A DNA stretch of 64,000 nucleotides from an uncultured Pelagibacteraceae bacterium (lineage in GTDB: Bacteria; Pseudomonadota; Alphaproteobacteria; Pelagibacterales; Pelagibacteraceae). The notes below the pieces were generated by a model. The model saw only the letters and a program-made list of their open reading frames with translations. It searched no databases and was not told the origin of the DNA. Of this stretch, positions 53,787 to 63,028 are shown one piece after another. The stretch covers positions 62,001 to 126,000 of the forward strand of contig CACFOR010000002.1 in assembly GCA_902567785.1 (NCBI GenBank), written 5' to 3'. How positions within the stretch are numbered: position 1 is the stretch's first letter; each line of letters begins with the position of its first letter. Both the position numbers and the translations under genes were made by a program.

Positions 53787-54797
53787 ATGCATAAAAAAAG
53801 AGTTTTTTCAGGAGTCCAACCAACAGGAAATTTACACCTTGGAAATTATTTGGGAGCAATAAAAAATTTTGTCAATCTTCAAAATAAGTTTGAATGTGTT
53901 TATTGTATTGTTGATTTACATGCAATAACCAATCGCCAAGATCCAAAGGAATTAAAATCTAATATTTTAGAGACGGTAGCTAGCTTTATTGCCTCAGGTT
54001 TAAATCCAGAAAAAAACATTATATTTAATCAAGCAAGTGTATCAGCCCACAGCGAGCTTGCGTGGGTATTTAATTGTGTAGCAAGAATTGGATGGATGAA
54101 TCGAATGACTCAATTTAAAGAAAAGGCTGGTGCAAATAAAGAAAATGCCAGCGTTGGTCTCATGGTTTATCCTAATTTGATGGCAGCCGACATACTTATA
54201 TATAAAGCTACTCACGTTCCCGTAGGTGAAGATCAAAAACAGCATTTAGAATTAACAAGAGATATTGCAAAAAAATTTAATAATGATTTTAATTGTGAAA
54301 ATTATTTTCCAATTGTAGAACCTTTAATTCCAAAAGAAATTTCTAGAGTAATGAGTTTAAGAGATGGTAAAAAAAAGATGAGTAAATCAGAAGAATCTGA
54401 TCAAAGCAGAATAAATTTAAAAGATGATAAAGATTTAATTGATCAAAAAATAAAAAAAGCTAAAACAGATAATGATTTAATTCCTTCAGAAATCATTGGA
54501 CTTAAAAATAGACCCGAAGCTACAAATTTAATATCAATTTATGCTAGTTTAAATGATTTAAGTATTGAAAAAGTTCTAAAAGAATTTAAAGGAAAAAATT
54601 TTTCAACCTTCAAGAGTAAATTAAGCGAATCAGTTGTTGAAAAAATATCTCCAGTTGGAAATGAAATTAATAAACTACTCAAAGATCAAAGCTATTTAAA
54701 TAAAATTTTAGAAAAAGGTTCAAAAAAAGCAGATTTAATAGCAAAAAATAATCTGAAAGAAATATATGATATTATTGGTCTTAGAAAGTTTTCTTGA
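53787..54797 (+). CDS. trpS: Tryptophanyl-tRNA synthetase
   Basis: Class Ic synthetase. Its 336 residues contain the HIGH-type motif [20 protein letters not shown] near the start and the KMSKS loop [17 protein letters not shown] (about 196-212). [17 protein letters not shown] and [20 protein letters not shown] are typical of the bacterial enzyme. murJ-trpS is a common alphaproteobacterial pair. Confidence 0.98.
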   Translation: MHKKRVFSGVQPTGNLHLGNYLGAIKNFVNLQNKFECVYCIVDLHAITNRQDPKELKSNILETVASFIASGLNPEKNIIFNQASVSAHSELAWVFNCVARIGWMNRMTQFKEKAGANKENASVGLMVYPNLMAADILIYKATHVPVGEDQKQHLELTRDIAKKFNNDFNCENYFPIVEPLIPKEISRVMSLRDGKKKMSKSEESDQSRINLKDDKDLIDQKIKKAKTDNDLIPSEIIGLKNRPEATNLISIYASLNDLSIEKVLKEFKGKNFSTFKSKLSESVVEKISPVGNEINKLLKDQSYLNKILEKGSKKADLIAKNNLKEIYDIIGLRKFS

Positions 54798-54828
54798 TAT
54801 GGGAATATATCTATAATAAAAACTAATT

Positions 54829-55386
54829 ATGATTGTTGAAACAGAGCATACACCAAATCCTGACACTTTAAAATTTTTGCCAGGAAAAAAGGTTTCGGAA
54901 ATAGGCCCTAAAGAATTTTTAAAAAATGAGAAAAATATAAAAATTCCACTGGCAAATAAAATATTATCTCTAAAGGGTACAACCATGGTGTTTTTTGGCG
55001 AAGATTTTATTACAGTAAAAAAAGAAAAAAATTTGAATTGGAATGATTTAAAACATTCAATCATTTCGGAAATAAATGATTATTATTCCACTGGAAATAA
55101 TGTAGTAATTAAAAAAGAAGCAAACAAATCTAGTAAGAAGTTGGAATCGCACCAATCAAATGAAGTAATTAATAAAATTAATGAGGTATTGGATTCAAAA
55201 ATTAGACCAGCAGTTGCAAGAGATGGTGGAGATATTACATTTAAATCTTTTAAGGATGGAGTGGTAACCGTTGAACTTAAAGGTAGTTGTTCAGGATGCC
55301 CAAGCTCAATTATGACTCTTAAACAAGGAGTGCAGAATCTTCTTTGTCATTACATACCCGAAGTAAAAAGCGTGGAGGCAAAATAA
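54829..55386 (+). CDS. Nfu-type iron-sulfur cluster carrier (NifU C-terminal domain)
   Basis: A 185-residue protein with the two-domain Nfu build: an N-terminal Nfu_N domain (VETEHTPNPDTLKFLPGKKV at the start, then KGTTMVFFGEDFITVKK) and a C-terminal NifU domain. The latter contains RPAVARDGGDITFKSFKDGV and the cluster CxxC in LKGSCSGCPSSIMTLKQGV. It binds and passes 4Fe-4S clusters to apoproteins. A peptidoglycan hydrolase gene follows from a TTG 2 bases after the stop. murJ-trpS-nfu order is typical. Confidence 0.96.
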   Translation: MIVETEHTPNPDTLKFLPGKKVSEIGPKEFLKNEKNIKIPLANKILSLKGTTMVFFGEDFITVKKEKNLNWNDLKHSIISEINDYYSTGNNVVIKKEANKSSKKLESHQSNEVINKINEVLDSKIRPAVARDGGDITFKSFKDGVVTVELKGSCSGCPSSIMTLKQGVQNLLCHYIPEVKSVEAK

Positions 55387-55388
55387 AA

Positions 55389-56597
55389 TTGTCTAAGAAG
55401 ATAGAAAAATTATTTAAATCTTATCGAGATCAACTTCTTCACTTAGCTAAATTATATGGAATAGTTGAAATAAAAAGTTATGCACGAAGTTCAAAAAGGC
55501 TTACAATTTCTCAATTAGAATTATTACTAATAAAAAATCATATAAAGTTACCAATTAACAGATCTAGTGATAAGGCAAATGCAAAAGAAGAATTGAGAAG
55601 AAATACAGTAACAAATGTTTATCTAACATTTTTTGTGATTTTCTTTATAGGAGCTCTAATTTTAACTAGACCATATATCAAAAATGTAGTTAACGAAGTT
55701 AAGTTTACCTATGTTGCCCAGGAATATAAAACATCAAAAATTGAAAAGAAAAAAAGTACAAAGAAAAAAACAAAAAAAATTCAGGAACCAGAATTACCTA
55801 AAGAGAACTATGACAATACCGTTAGCTTAAATGCTGAAACCACACGAAATCTATTTGATGATTTAGGTTATGATCTTAGAGGTGTACGAGCTGGTCAAAA
55901 AGTGAAACCAATTTATCTTACAAAACTTCCAAAAGATCTTAAAACCTTAGGAGATACAAATCAAAAAAGGGAACTATTTATAAAAATTGTTTTACCTCTA
56001 ATACTAGCTGAAAATGATAAAATAAGTGAAGATCGAGAAAAACTTTTTAAAATATTAGGTAAAAATTTTAATTCCGTTGGAGAAAGAGTATGGTTAAAAA
56101 GAAGATTTAAAGAATATAAAATTGATGATAAAGATTTATCAAAACTAAAAATGAGGATGGATATAGTTCCAGTTTCTTTAGCATTAGCGCAAGCAGCTAA
56201 TGAAAGTGGTTGGGGGACGTCCAGATTTGCTTTAGAAGGCAATGCTTTGTTTGGCCAATGGACTTGGAGCAAAAAAGGTATATCTCCCAAAAATAAAGAT
56301 CCAAATAAAAGTCATAAAGTTTTACAATTTCAAATTCTCAAAGCTTCAGTAAGAGCATATAAAAATAATTTAAATACTCATAATGCGTATCAGGAATTTA
56401 GAGAAGCTAGAGCTCAATTAAGACAAGAAAATAAAATAATTGATGGATTAGAATTAGCTAAGTATGTAAAGAATTATGCAGCAATTGGAGAGAAGTACGT
56501 AGCAATTCTAGAAGATATTATAGAAAAAAATTCATTAACAGATTTTGATAAAGCAAATTTGTTACCTACAAATTTAAAGCAAGGTTTAGCTTTATAG
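55389..56597 (+). CDS. Membrane-anchored glucosaminidase-domain protein (Bax-like)
   Basis: A 402-residue protein from TTG 55389, two bases after the nfu stop. The frame is open to 55344, but that part overlaps nfu. The N-terminal ~85 residues are a cytosolic, charged segment with an SAP/HTH-like look (SYARSSKRLTISQLELLLIK). One membrane helix follows (VYLTFFVIFFIGALILTRPY), then a Lys-rich linker. The C-terminal glucosaminidase domain shows SLALAQAANESGWGTSRFA with the catalytic Glu, and ALFGQWTWSKKGI. It should cleave peptidoglycan in the periplasm, tethered to the inner membrane. The cytosolic extension is not part of E. coli Bax. Confidence 0.85.
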   Translation: MSKKIEKLFKSYRDQLLHLAKLYGIVEIKSYARSSKRLTISQLELLLIKNHIKLPINRSSDKANAKEELRRNTVTNVYLTFFVIFFIGALILTRPYIKNVVNEVKFTYVAQEYKTSKIEKKKSTKKKTKKIQEPELPKENYDNTVSLNAETTRNLFDDLGYDLRGVRAGQKVKPIYLTKLPKDLKTLGDTNQKRELFIKIVLPLILAENDKISEDREKLFKILGKNFNSVGERVWLKRRFKEYKIDDKDLSKLKMRMDIVPVSLALAQAANESGWGTSRFALEGNALFGQWTWSKKGISPKNKDPNKSHKVLQFQILKASVRAYKNNLNTHNAYQEFREARAQLRQENKIIDGLELAKYVKNYAAIGEKYVAILEDIIEKNSLTDFDKANLLPTNLKQGLAL

Positions 56598-56605
56598 AAA
56601 TTTTA

Positions 56606-57661
56606 TTAATATTCTGCGATAACATATTGAATTCCTAACCATCTCCATTTTCCATTTTCTTCTTGTAGAGAACAATTTATTCGTCCTCTTTCGCTTTTAA
56701 ATTTTTCTTCTATAAGAACTATTATTTCATAATTATTTAAAAATTCTATAACAGATTTTCTCCATCTATTACCTTCATTTGAATAGCAATTTATTTTTTC
56801 TATATTAATTAAGTTATCAAAAAATTTAACTTTGACCTTAGGAGGGTTCTCATTTACTTTTAAATATCTATTTTCTGGTGTGATCTCTTCATATGGGAAT
56901 GGCAAAGTTTTTAATATAGTTTTGAATCTTTTTAACTCACCATATTTTTCGTTAATTGGAAATCTTGGTAATTCAAGAAAATCTTTTGTTTGATCAATTA
57001 CACCAGAATGTTGTCCAAATGCGAATTTAAAATTTAAATCTGAGACTATTTTTTTTAAATTACTACTATATTCTCCAAAAGGATAAGAAAAAATTTTAGG
57101 AGAATAGCCTAATTTATTTTTAAAAATTTTTATTGATGTTAATAAATCAGATTTTATTTCATTATCACTCCAGTCAATTAAATATTCATGAGAATGACTA
57201 TGATTACCTATTGTTGCTAAACCACTAGCTTCAAGTTCTTTTATTTGATCCCAGGTCATGTATCCATGCTTATCGACTTCTCTAGTACTTACGAAAAGCA
57301 CAAATGGTATATTTTTATTTTTAAGTATAGGCCAAGCATTTAAATAAAAAGATTCAAATGCATCATCAATTGTTAAAAGAATATAATTTTTATCTATATT
57401 GTTTTTTATTACTTCTTCAAAATTGTTAAAATGAATAAATTCTATTTGAGATTTTTTTATTTCAGATAGTTGTTGCTTAAAAATTTCCATTTTTATATTA
57501 GTAGATGGATATTTGTTTTCATTAAATCTGTGGTACATCAATGAAATAATGCCAACTTTTGTGTTCATTTCATTTAAATTTAGTGCAAAGGATTTACTTA
57601 TTGATAATAATAGTAGTATCAATACAGTTATTATGAATTTTTTTTCTATAGATTGTAGCAC
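56606..57661 (-). CDS. Polysaccharide deacetylase (NodB-type) family protein
   Basis: A secreted protein of about 351 residues from GTG 57661; ATG 57709 is the alternative and overlaps the divergent tsaB more. A signal peptide is formed by KKFIITVLILLLLSISKSFA. The NodB fold has motif 1 ILLTIDDAFESFYLNAW (the Thr-x-Asp-Asp pair), motif 2 IGNHSHSHEYL (metal His residues) and motif 3 IFSYPFGEYS. It should de-N-acetylate a cell-envelope polysaccharide or peptidoglycan. The ~100-residue C-terminal region has no recognised domain. It is convergent with the Bax-like gene, so both may be linked to wall turnover. Confidence 0.88.
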   Translation of the reverse strand: MLQSIEKKFIITVLILLLLSISKSFALNLNEMNTKVGIISLMYHRFNENKYPSTNIKMEIFKQQLSEIKKSQIEFIHFNNFEEVIKNNIDKNYILLTIDDAFESFYLNAWPILKNKNIPFVLFVSTREVDKHGYMTWDQIKELEASGLATIGNHSHSHEYLIDWSDNEIKSDLLTSIKIFKNKLGYSPKIFSYPFGEYSSNLKKIVSDLNFKFAFGQHSGVIDQTKDFLELPRFPINEKYGELKRFKTILKTLPFPYEEITPENRYLKVNENPPKVKVKFFDNLINIEKINCYSNEGNRWRKSVIEFLNNYEIIVLIEEKFKSERGRINCSLQEENGKWRWLGIQYVIAEY

Positions 57662-58238
57662 AGAAATAGGATCATTATTTATAAAGACTAAAAATAAATC
57701 ATTTATCAAACTTTTGCAAAGTGATAAATACGAAAATGATTTATTAATGAAACAAATCCTAATTTTTTTTGAAGAAAATCATCTTAGTTTTGACGATATA
57801 TCTCAAATTTTTGTAAACCAAGGTCCTGGCAATTTTTCTAGTTTGAGGACATCCTTAGCAATTGCAAAGGGAGTGGGACTGTCAAAAAATATAAAAATTT
57901 CTGGATATAATACATTTATATGGTCTTGTGCAAAATTTTTCGAACAAAAAGATATTATTTATAGTCTTGTTAATCTTAGAGAAAAATATTTTATTAAACA
58001 ATTTGATAAAAATTTAAAAAGTTCTTCAAAAGTAGAAGAGATTTCAGTAGAGAAAATTTTTAAAAAATATAATGCTGAATTTATAGTTATTTCAAAAAAT
58101 TTAATTAAAAAATTAGACAAAAAACTCTTAAATTCTGGTTATTTAAATATAGTTGATTTAGACCATAATGACCTTGAATTTCTTTATTTAAAAGGCTTAC
58201 TAGATAAAGATTTGATCAAACCACTGTATTTGAGTTAA
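57633..58238 (+). CDS. tsaB: tRNA t6A synthesis protein TsaB
   Basis: Scaffold partner of TsaD in N6-threonylcarbamoyladenosine synthesis of tRNA. ATG 57633 (MNFFSIDCSTEIGSLFI) gives 201 residues; upstream codons in frame are antisense to the deacetylase. FVNQGPGNFSSLRTSLAIAK is the family signature, with GVGLSKNIKISGYNTF after it. The C-terminal half is divergent. rimI, which follows tsaB in many alphaproteobacteria, is absent; fur comes next after 11 bases. Confidence 0.9.
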   Translation: MNFFSIDCSTEIGSLFIKTKNKSFIKLLQSDKYENDLLMKQILIFFEENHLSFDDISQIFVNQGPGNFSSLRTSLAIAKGVGLSKNIKISGYNTFIWSCAKFFEQKDIIYSLVNLREKYFIKQFDKNLKSSSKVEEISVEKIFKKYNAEFIVISKNLIKKLDKKLLNSGYLNIVDLDHNDLEFLYLKGLLDKDLIKPLYLS

Positions 58239-58249
58239 AATAAAAATTG

Positions 58250-58660
58250 ATGACTAATGCTATAGAGAAAAAATGCGCCAAGAGAGGACTTAGACTAACT
58301 GATCAAAGAAAATTAGTTGCAAAAGTAATGTCAGAGTCAGAAGATCATCCAGATGTATATGAATTACATAAACGTGTTAGTAAGTTAGATTCGAAAATTA
58401 GTATTGCCACTGTTTATAGAACAGTAAAGTTATTTGAAGAAGCTGGAATAGTTGCAAAACATGATTTTAAAGGAACTAAAGCAAGGTACGAACAGACCAC
58501 TGACGAACATCATGATCATCTTATAGACATTAATACAGGCGAAATAACAGAATTTGTTAATGAAGATATTGAAAAATTACAAAAAGAAGTTGCTGAAAAA
58601 CTTGGATATAAGCTTGTTGATCACAGATTAGAGCTATATGGTTCAAAAATAAAAAAATAA
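58250..58660 (+). CDS. Fur family metal-responsive regulator (Fur/Mur type)
   Basis: A 136-residue winged-helix metalloregulator starting at ATG 58250; a TTG at 58247 is possible. The DNA-binding domain shows RGLRLTDQRKLVAKVMSE and ISIATVYRTVKLFEEAGIV. The metal site is in TTDEHHDHLIDINTGEITEF, and EKLGYKLVDHRLELYG closes the dimer domain. This sequence type is closest in pattern to alphaproteobacterial Fur/Mur, which may sense manganese as well as iron; which metal is used here is open. Synteny tsaB-(rimI)-fur/mur-miaB supports the call. Confidence 0.93.
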   Translation: MTNAIEKKCAKRGLRLTDQRKLVAKVMSESEDHPDVYELHKRVSKLDSKISIATVYRTVKLFEEAGIVAKHDFKGTKARYEQTTDEHHDHLIDINTGEITEFVNEDIEKLQKEVAEKLGYKLVDHRLELYGSKIKK

Positions 58661-58664
58661 CACA

Positions 58665-60002
58665 TTGTCTAAAAAAATATTTATTAAAACCTTTGGATGT
58701 CAAATGAATGAATACGACTCAAATCGTATCTATGATTTATTATCAACAGTTGGCTATTCTAAAACTGAGGAAAAAAAAGATGCTGACTGCTTTCTTTTAA
58801 ATACTTGTCATATTCGAGAAAAGGCAACAGAAAAAGTTTATGATGAAGTTGGCAGGATTAAAAAAGATTTTAAAAATTTAAATAAACCTTTAGTTATAAT
58901 AGCTGGTTGTGTTGCACAAGCAGAATCAAAAGAAATGTTAAATCGAGAACCATACATTGATATGGTGATTGGTCCCCAATCTTATCACAAAATTGTAGAT
59001 TTAATTTTGATTTCTGAAAGAAAAAAAATAAAAATTACCGAAACAGAATTTGATGTAATTAAAAAATTTGATGAATTAAAAAACATTTCCAGTAAGCAAA
59101 ATAAAATTTCATCTTATATAACCATACAAGAAGGTTGTGATAAATTTTGTCATTTCTGTGTAGTGCCTTACACAAGAGGACCTGAATATTCTAGACCTTT
59201 TGATCAAATTATTTTAGAAGCAAACAGTTTAATTAAAAATGGTGCTAAAGAAATTATATTGTTAGGTCAAAATGTTAATGATTATAATTTTTCTAATAAT
59301 AAAACAAAATATAAGCTTTCTTCTATAATTAAAGAATTAAATGAAATAAAAAATTTAAAGAGAATTAGATTTATGACTTCACACCCAAAAGATATGACAG
59401 AAGATTTAATTAATTGCTATAAAAGTTGTGATAAACTTATGCCATTTTTACACCTTCCGATCCAGAGTGGATCAAATAAAATTTTAAAATTAATGAATAG
59501 AAAGCATGATATTAAATATTATTTAACTATCATTGATAAATTAAAAACAATTAACAAAAATATTGGAATCTCAAGTGATTTTATTTTGGGATATCCAGGT
59601 GAAACTGAAAGTGATTTTAATGATACAATTGATCTTATAAAAAAAATTGGTTTTATTAATTCTTATTCATTTATTTTTAGTCCAAGACCAGGTACACCAG
59701 CAGCATTAAAAAAATCAAATAAAATTGATGTTAGTAGGAAAAGACTTAAAAAATTACAACTTGTTTTAGAAAATATTCAAAGAGAGAATAACAAAAAATA
59801 CATGGGACAAACTTGTGAAGTATTGGTAGAAAATAAATTAAATAATCAGGAAAAATATTTTGGAAGAACGAAATATATGATTCCAGTTATATTTGATGCA
59901 GATAATTGTAAGCCTGGTGAATTGCTAAATATAAAAATTACATCTTTTAATCGTAATAATTTATTTGGTTCATATAAATTTAATAAATTGAAAGTAGCAT
60001 AA
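58665..60002 (+). CDS. miaB: tRNA-2-methylthio-N6-dimethylallyladenosine synthase MiaB
   Basis: Radical-SAM methylthiotransferase acting on i6A37 of tRNAs. It is 445 residues from TTG 58665, four bases after the fur stop. The UPF0004 domain contains IKTFGCQMNEYDSNRIYDL and FLLNTCHIREKATEKVYDE with the auxiliary-cluster cysteines. The radical-SAM triad is EGCDKFCHFCVVPYTRGPEY (CxxxCxxC). The C-terminal TRAM domain starts near KYMGQTCEVLVENK. phoH follows after 5 bases. Confidence 0.97.
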   Translation: MSKKIFIKTFGCQMNEYDSNRIYDLLSTVGYSKTEEKKDADCFLLNTCHIREKATEKVYDEVGRIKKDFKNLNKPLVIIAGCVAQAESKEMLNREPYIDMVIGPQSYHKIVDLILISERKKIKITETEFDVIKKFDELKNISSKQNKISSYITIQEGCDKFCHFCVVPYTRGPEYSRPFDQIILEANSLIKNGAKEIILLGQNVNDYNFSNNKTKYKLSSIIKELNEIKNLKRIRFMTSHPKDMTEDLINCYKSCDKLMPFLHLPIQSGSNKILKLMNRKHDIKYYLTIIDKLKTINKNIGISSDFILGYPGETESDFNDTIDLIKKIGFINSYSFIFSPRPGTPAALKKSNKIDVSRKRLKKLQLVLENIQRENNKKYMGQTCEVLVENKLNNQEKYFGRTKYMIPVIFDADNCKPGELLNIKITSFNRNNLFGSYKFNKLKVA

Positions 60003-60007
60003 TTTTA

Positions 60008-61024
60008 ATGAAAATAATTAAGCAAAATAAAAATGGAAAAGATTTTTCAATAACACATGGTTCGGGAGATTCAATAAACATAAGTATATTTAATAATGAA
60101 ATTTTGATGGAAGTCGTTGGGTCTTTTGATAGTAATTTGAAAGAGTTAGAAAGAGCAACTGGGTCGAAAATTTTTTTTAGGGGTAATTCAATAGCTATTA
60201 AGGGTAAAAAATATGCAAATGAGAAAGTCAAAAATGCAATTGAGTACTTAATAGAACGCTTTAGATCTGATAAAAAAATCGATAAAAATGATATAATTTT
60301 ATCATTAAATAATGAAATGATTAAAGATATAAAAAATCAATCAAAAATTCAGTCACTAGAGGAAATAATTAAGACACCAAAAAGATCTGTTATACCTAGG
60401 TCCAAAAAACAAAAAGAGTATGTTAGAGCACTTAAAACAAACCAAATAATAATGTCCTTAGGGCCAGCCGGAACTGGGAAAACTTATTTAGCTGTAGCTG
60501 TTGCCCTGACGATGTTATTGGAAAAAAAAGTAGAAAGAATAATATTATCAAGACCTGCAGTTGAAGCAGGTGAAAGATTAGGTTTTTTACCAGGAGATAT
60601 GAAAGAGAAAATAGATCCATATCTAAGACCTTTATATGATTCTCTGCATGACTTATTTCATTACGACAAAATTCAAAAGAAAATCGAAACAGGGGAAATT
60701 GAAATAGCACCTCTAGCCTTTATGAGAGGACGTACTTTAAAAAATTCGTTTGCTATTCTTGATGAAGCTCAAAATGCTACCCAGACACAAATTAAAATGT
60801 TTTTAACAAGAATAGGAGAAAATTCAAAATTAGTTGTTAATGGTGATCCTTCGCAAATTGACTTACCAAACAAAAATCAGTCTGGTTTAATTGAATCACA
60901 GAAAATACTAAAAGAAATTAAAGAAATATCCATAATTAATTTTGATCATAATGATGTGGTTAGGCATCCTTTAGTAACAAAAATTGTAGAAGCTTATCAA
61001 AAGAATAATAATGATAAAAGTTAA
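60008..61024 (+). CDS. PhoH-like ATPase
   Basis: A 338-residue PhoH/YbeZ protein. An N-terminal KH-like region (about 1-120) precedes the P-loop domain with Walker A MSLGPAGTGKTYLAVAVAL and Walker B SFAILDEAQNATQTQIKMF. RPAVEAGERLGFLPGDMKEK and VNGDPSQIDLP are family signatures. It pairs with YbeY (overlap 14 bases) in ribosome and RNA maturation in proteobacteria. The partner role follows from the family and gene order. Confidence 0.96.
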   Translation: MKIIKQNKNGKDFSITHGSGDSINISIFNNEILMEVVGSFDSNLKELERATGSKIFFRGNSIAIKGKKYANEKVKNAIEYLIERFRSDKKIDKNDIILSLNNEMIKDIKNQSKIQSLEEIIKTPKRSVIPRSKKQKEYVRALKTNQIIMSLGPAGTGKTYLAVAVALTMLLEKKVERIILSRPAVEAGERLGFLPGDMKEKIDPYLRPLYDSLHDLFHYDKIQKKIETGEIEIAPLAFMRGRTLKNSFAILDEAQNATQTQIKMFLTRIGENSKLVVNGDPSQIDLPNKNQSGLIESQKILKEIKEISIINFDHNDVVRHPLVTKIVEAYQKNNNDKS

Positions 61025-61466
61025 TGTCGAGATAAAAAATAAATCTTGGCATAAGGAAATAAAAAATCCAAAAAAATATTTTAACCAAAAACTAAAAAAA
61101 ATTTCAAAAATTATTAAAATTTTTAATAATAAAAATATAACTTTTACAATTTTATTAACAAATTCTTTAAATATGCGTAAACTTAATAAAAAATTTAGAA
61201 AAAAAAATAACCCAACTGACGTTTTATCATTTCCTTCATTTTCTAAGAAAAATTTAGAACAAAGAAAAGAAAAGAAAATTTATATAGGAGATATTGCTAC
61301 TTCTTACGAAATTATTTATTTAAGGAGTAGAAAAAAAAATTTTATAAAAGAATTTGATAAAGCTTGGGTCCATGGACTTTTGCATTTGATCGGATATGAC
61401 CATATTAGAAATAGAGATTATTATAAAATGAATAAAATTGAGAAAAGGATTTTAAATTCAATTTGA
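61011..61466 (+). CDS. ybeY: Endoribonuclease YbeY (16S rRNA 3'-end maturation)
   Basis: Zinc-dependent RNase of 151 residues. The zinc motif is HGLLHLIGYDHIRNRDY (His-x3-His-x5-His). RKKNNPTDVLSFPSFSKK and IGDIATSYEIIY are also conserved. The N-terminal part is Lys/Asn-rich and divergent. It overlaps phoH by 14 bases and lnt by 4 (TTGA). The CBS-domain gene corC that often separates ybeY from lnt is absent. Confidence 0.96.
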   Translation: MIKVNVEIKNKSWHKEIKNPKKYFNQKLKKISKIIKIFNNKNITFTILLTNSLNMRKLNKKFRKKNNPTDVLSFPSFSKKNLEQRKEKKIYIGDIATSYEIIYLRSRKKNFIKEFDKAWVHGLLHLIGYDHIRNRDYYKMNKIEKRILNSI

Positions 61467-63028
61467 ACTCTTTATTAAACAATAAATTGTTTGTTATATT
61501 TGTTGGACCTTTTATACTTGGTGCAATAACTATTTTTGGTTTTGCTCCGTATAATTTAACTTATATAAATTTTTTTACCTTTACCTTTTTATTGTTTTTA
61601 ATATTAATAGTTAAAAAGCGTACTCAGTCTAAATATAGAAAAAAAATTTCTAATCGGTATTTTTTTTATTTAGGATGTGCTTATGGTTTTGGATTTTTTT
61701 TATTTGGTAATTACTGGATCTCTATATCTCTAACTCACGACGAATCCTTTAAAGAACTAATTCCTTTTGCAGTAATATTAATTCCATTATTTTTATCTAT
61801 TTTTTTTGGATTAGCAATCTTACTTACAGGATTTTTTGCAGAAAAAAGTATTTCATTTATTTTAATTTTTTCTTTATTTTTCTCATTGTTTGAATATATA
61901 AGGGGAAATATTTTAACAGGTTTTCCTTGGAACCTGATTTCCTACACATGGTCTTGGTCGCTCGAATCAATACAAACACTATCGTTAATAGGTGTATATT
62001 CGCTTAGTTTAATTTCAATCACCCTTTTTTCAATTCCATTATTATTTTTACAAAAAAAAATTGTAAAAAAAAATATTTTTTTCCTTTTAATTTTTTTAAT
62101 AATTTTTATTGGAAATTATTCGTATGGAAAATATAAACTTAAAACTGATTCTTACAAATTAGATAAAAATATATATGTTAAAATAATTTCACCTAATTTT
62201 TCACTTAAAGATTACAATGCTAGAAGTGAAGAATTTCAATTAAAACGACTTATTAAAATTAGCGAACCTTTAAAAGAAAAAAAAACTATATTTATTTGGC
62301 CCGAAGGAATATTTTATGAGTCAAATTTAAAAGATATTAAAAAATATCAATATTTATTTGAAGATAAATTTTCTAATAATCATTTGATTATTTTGGGGAT
62401 CAATAATTTTAAAATTTTAAATGAAAAAAAATATTTTAACAGTTTAGTTATTTTAAACAACAAATTAGAAATTTTATCGGTATATAATAAGATTAATCTT
62501 GTTCCATTTGGTGAATTTCTTCCTTTTGAAAACTTTTTATCTAAAATTGGTTTAAAAAAAATTACATGGGGATACAATTCATTTTCCCCCGGGGAGACAA
62601 GAGAAGCGATAAATCTAGGAAAAGAATTTAATAATAAATCAATTTTACCTTTAATTTGTTATGAAATAATTTATGCAGGGAATATTAAGAACAAAAACCA
62701 TCTTCCAGATTTAATAGTTAATATTTCAGAGGATGCATGGTTTGGTAACTCAGCGGGTCCTCATCAACATTTTACAAAGGCAGTATACCGTTCAATTGAA
62801 GAGGGAGTTTTTGTTGCTAGATCAGCTAACAAGGGTATATCAGCCTTCATTAACCCCAATGGGAGAGTTTTAAAATCACTTAATACGGGAGAAGCAGGAA
62901 ATATTGAATTAAATTTCCCATATTTTTATGAACCAACTTTTTTTTCAAATTATGGAAATAAAATATTTTTTTTAATAATTTTCTTGTATATATTCCTAGC
63001 TTTAATTTTTAAAAAACTAAAAATCTAA
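61463..63028 (+). CDS. lnt: Apolipoprotein N-acyltransferase
   Basis: Adds the third acyl chain to lipoproteins at the inner membrane. The 521-residue protein starts at TTG 61463, inside the ybeY stop. Several membrane helices occupy about 1-215 and one C-terminal helix sits near 500. The nitrilase-type periplasmic domain has the Glu-Lys-Cys triad in [25 protein letters not shown] and [27 protein letters not shown] is another signature. metK starts inside its stop (TAATG). Confidence 0.96.
   Translation: MNSLLNNKLFVIFVGPFILGAITIFGFAPYNLTYINFFTFTFLLFLILIVKKRTQSKYRKKISNRYFFYLGCAYGFGFFLFGNYWISISLTHDESFKELIPFAVILIPLFLSIFFGLAILLTGFFAEKSISFILIFSLFFSLFEYIRGNILTGFPWNLISYTWSWSLESIQTLSLIGVYSLSLISITLFSIPLLFLQKKIVKKNIFFLLIFLIIFIGNYSYGKYKLKTDSYKLDKNIYVKIISPNFSLKDYNARSEEFQLKRLIKISEPLKEKKTIFIWPEGIFYESNLKDIKKYQYLFEDKFSNNHLIILGINNFKILNEKKYFNSLVILNNKLEILSVYNKINLVPFGEFLPFENFLSKIGLKKITWGYNSFSPGETREAINLGKEFNNKSILPLICYEIIYAGNIKNKNHLPDLIVNISEDAWFGNSAGPHQHFTKAVYRSIEEGVFVARSANKGISAFINPNGRVLKSLNTGEAGNIELNFPYFYEPTFFSNYGNKIFFLIIFLYIFLALIFKKLKI

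Noticed and set aside
62900-63027. SAM riboswitch before metK
   Set aside because: metK starts inside the lnt stop codon, so there is no untranslated leader; no riboswitch helices were seen.
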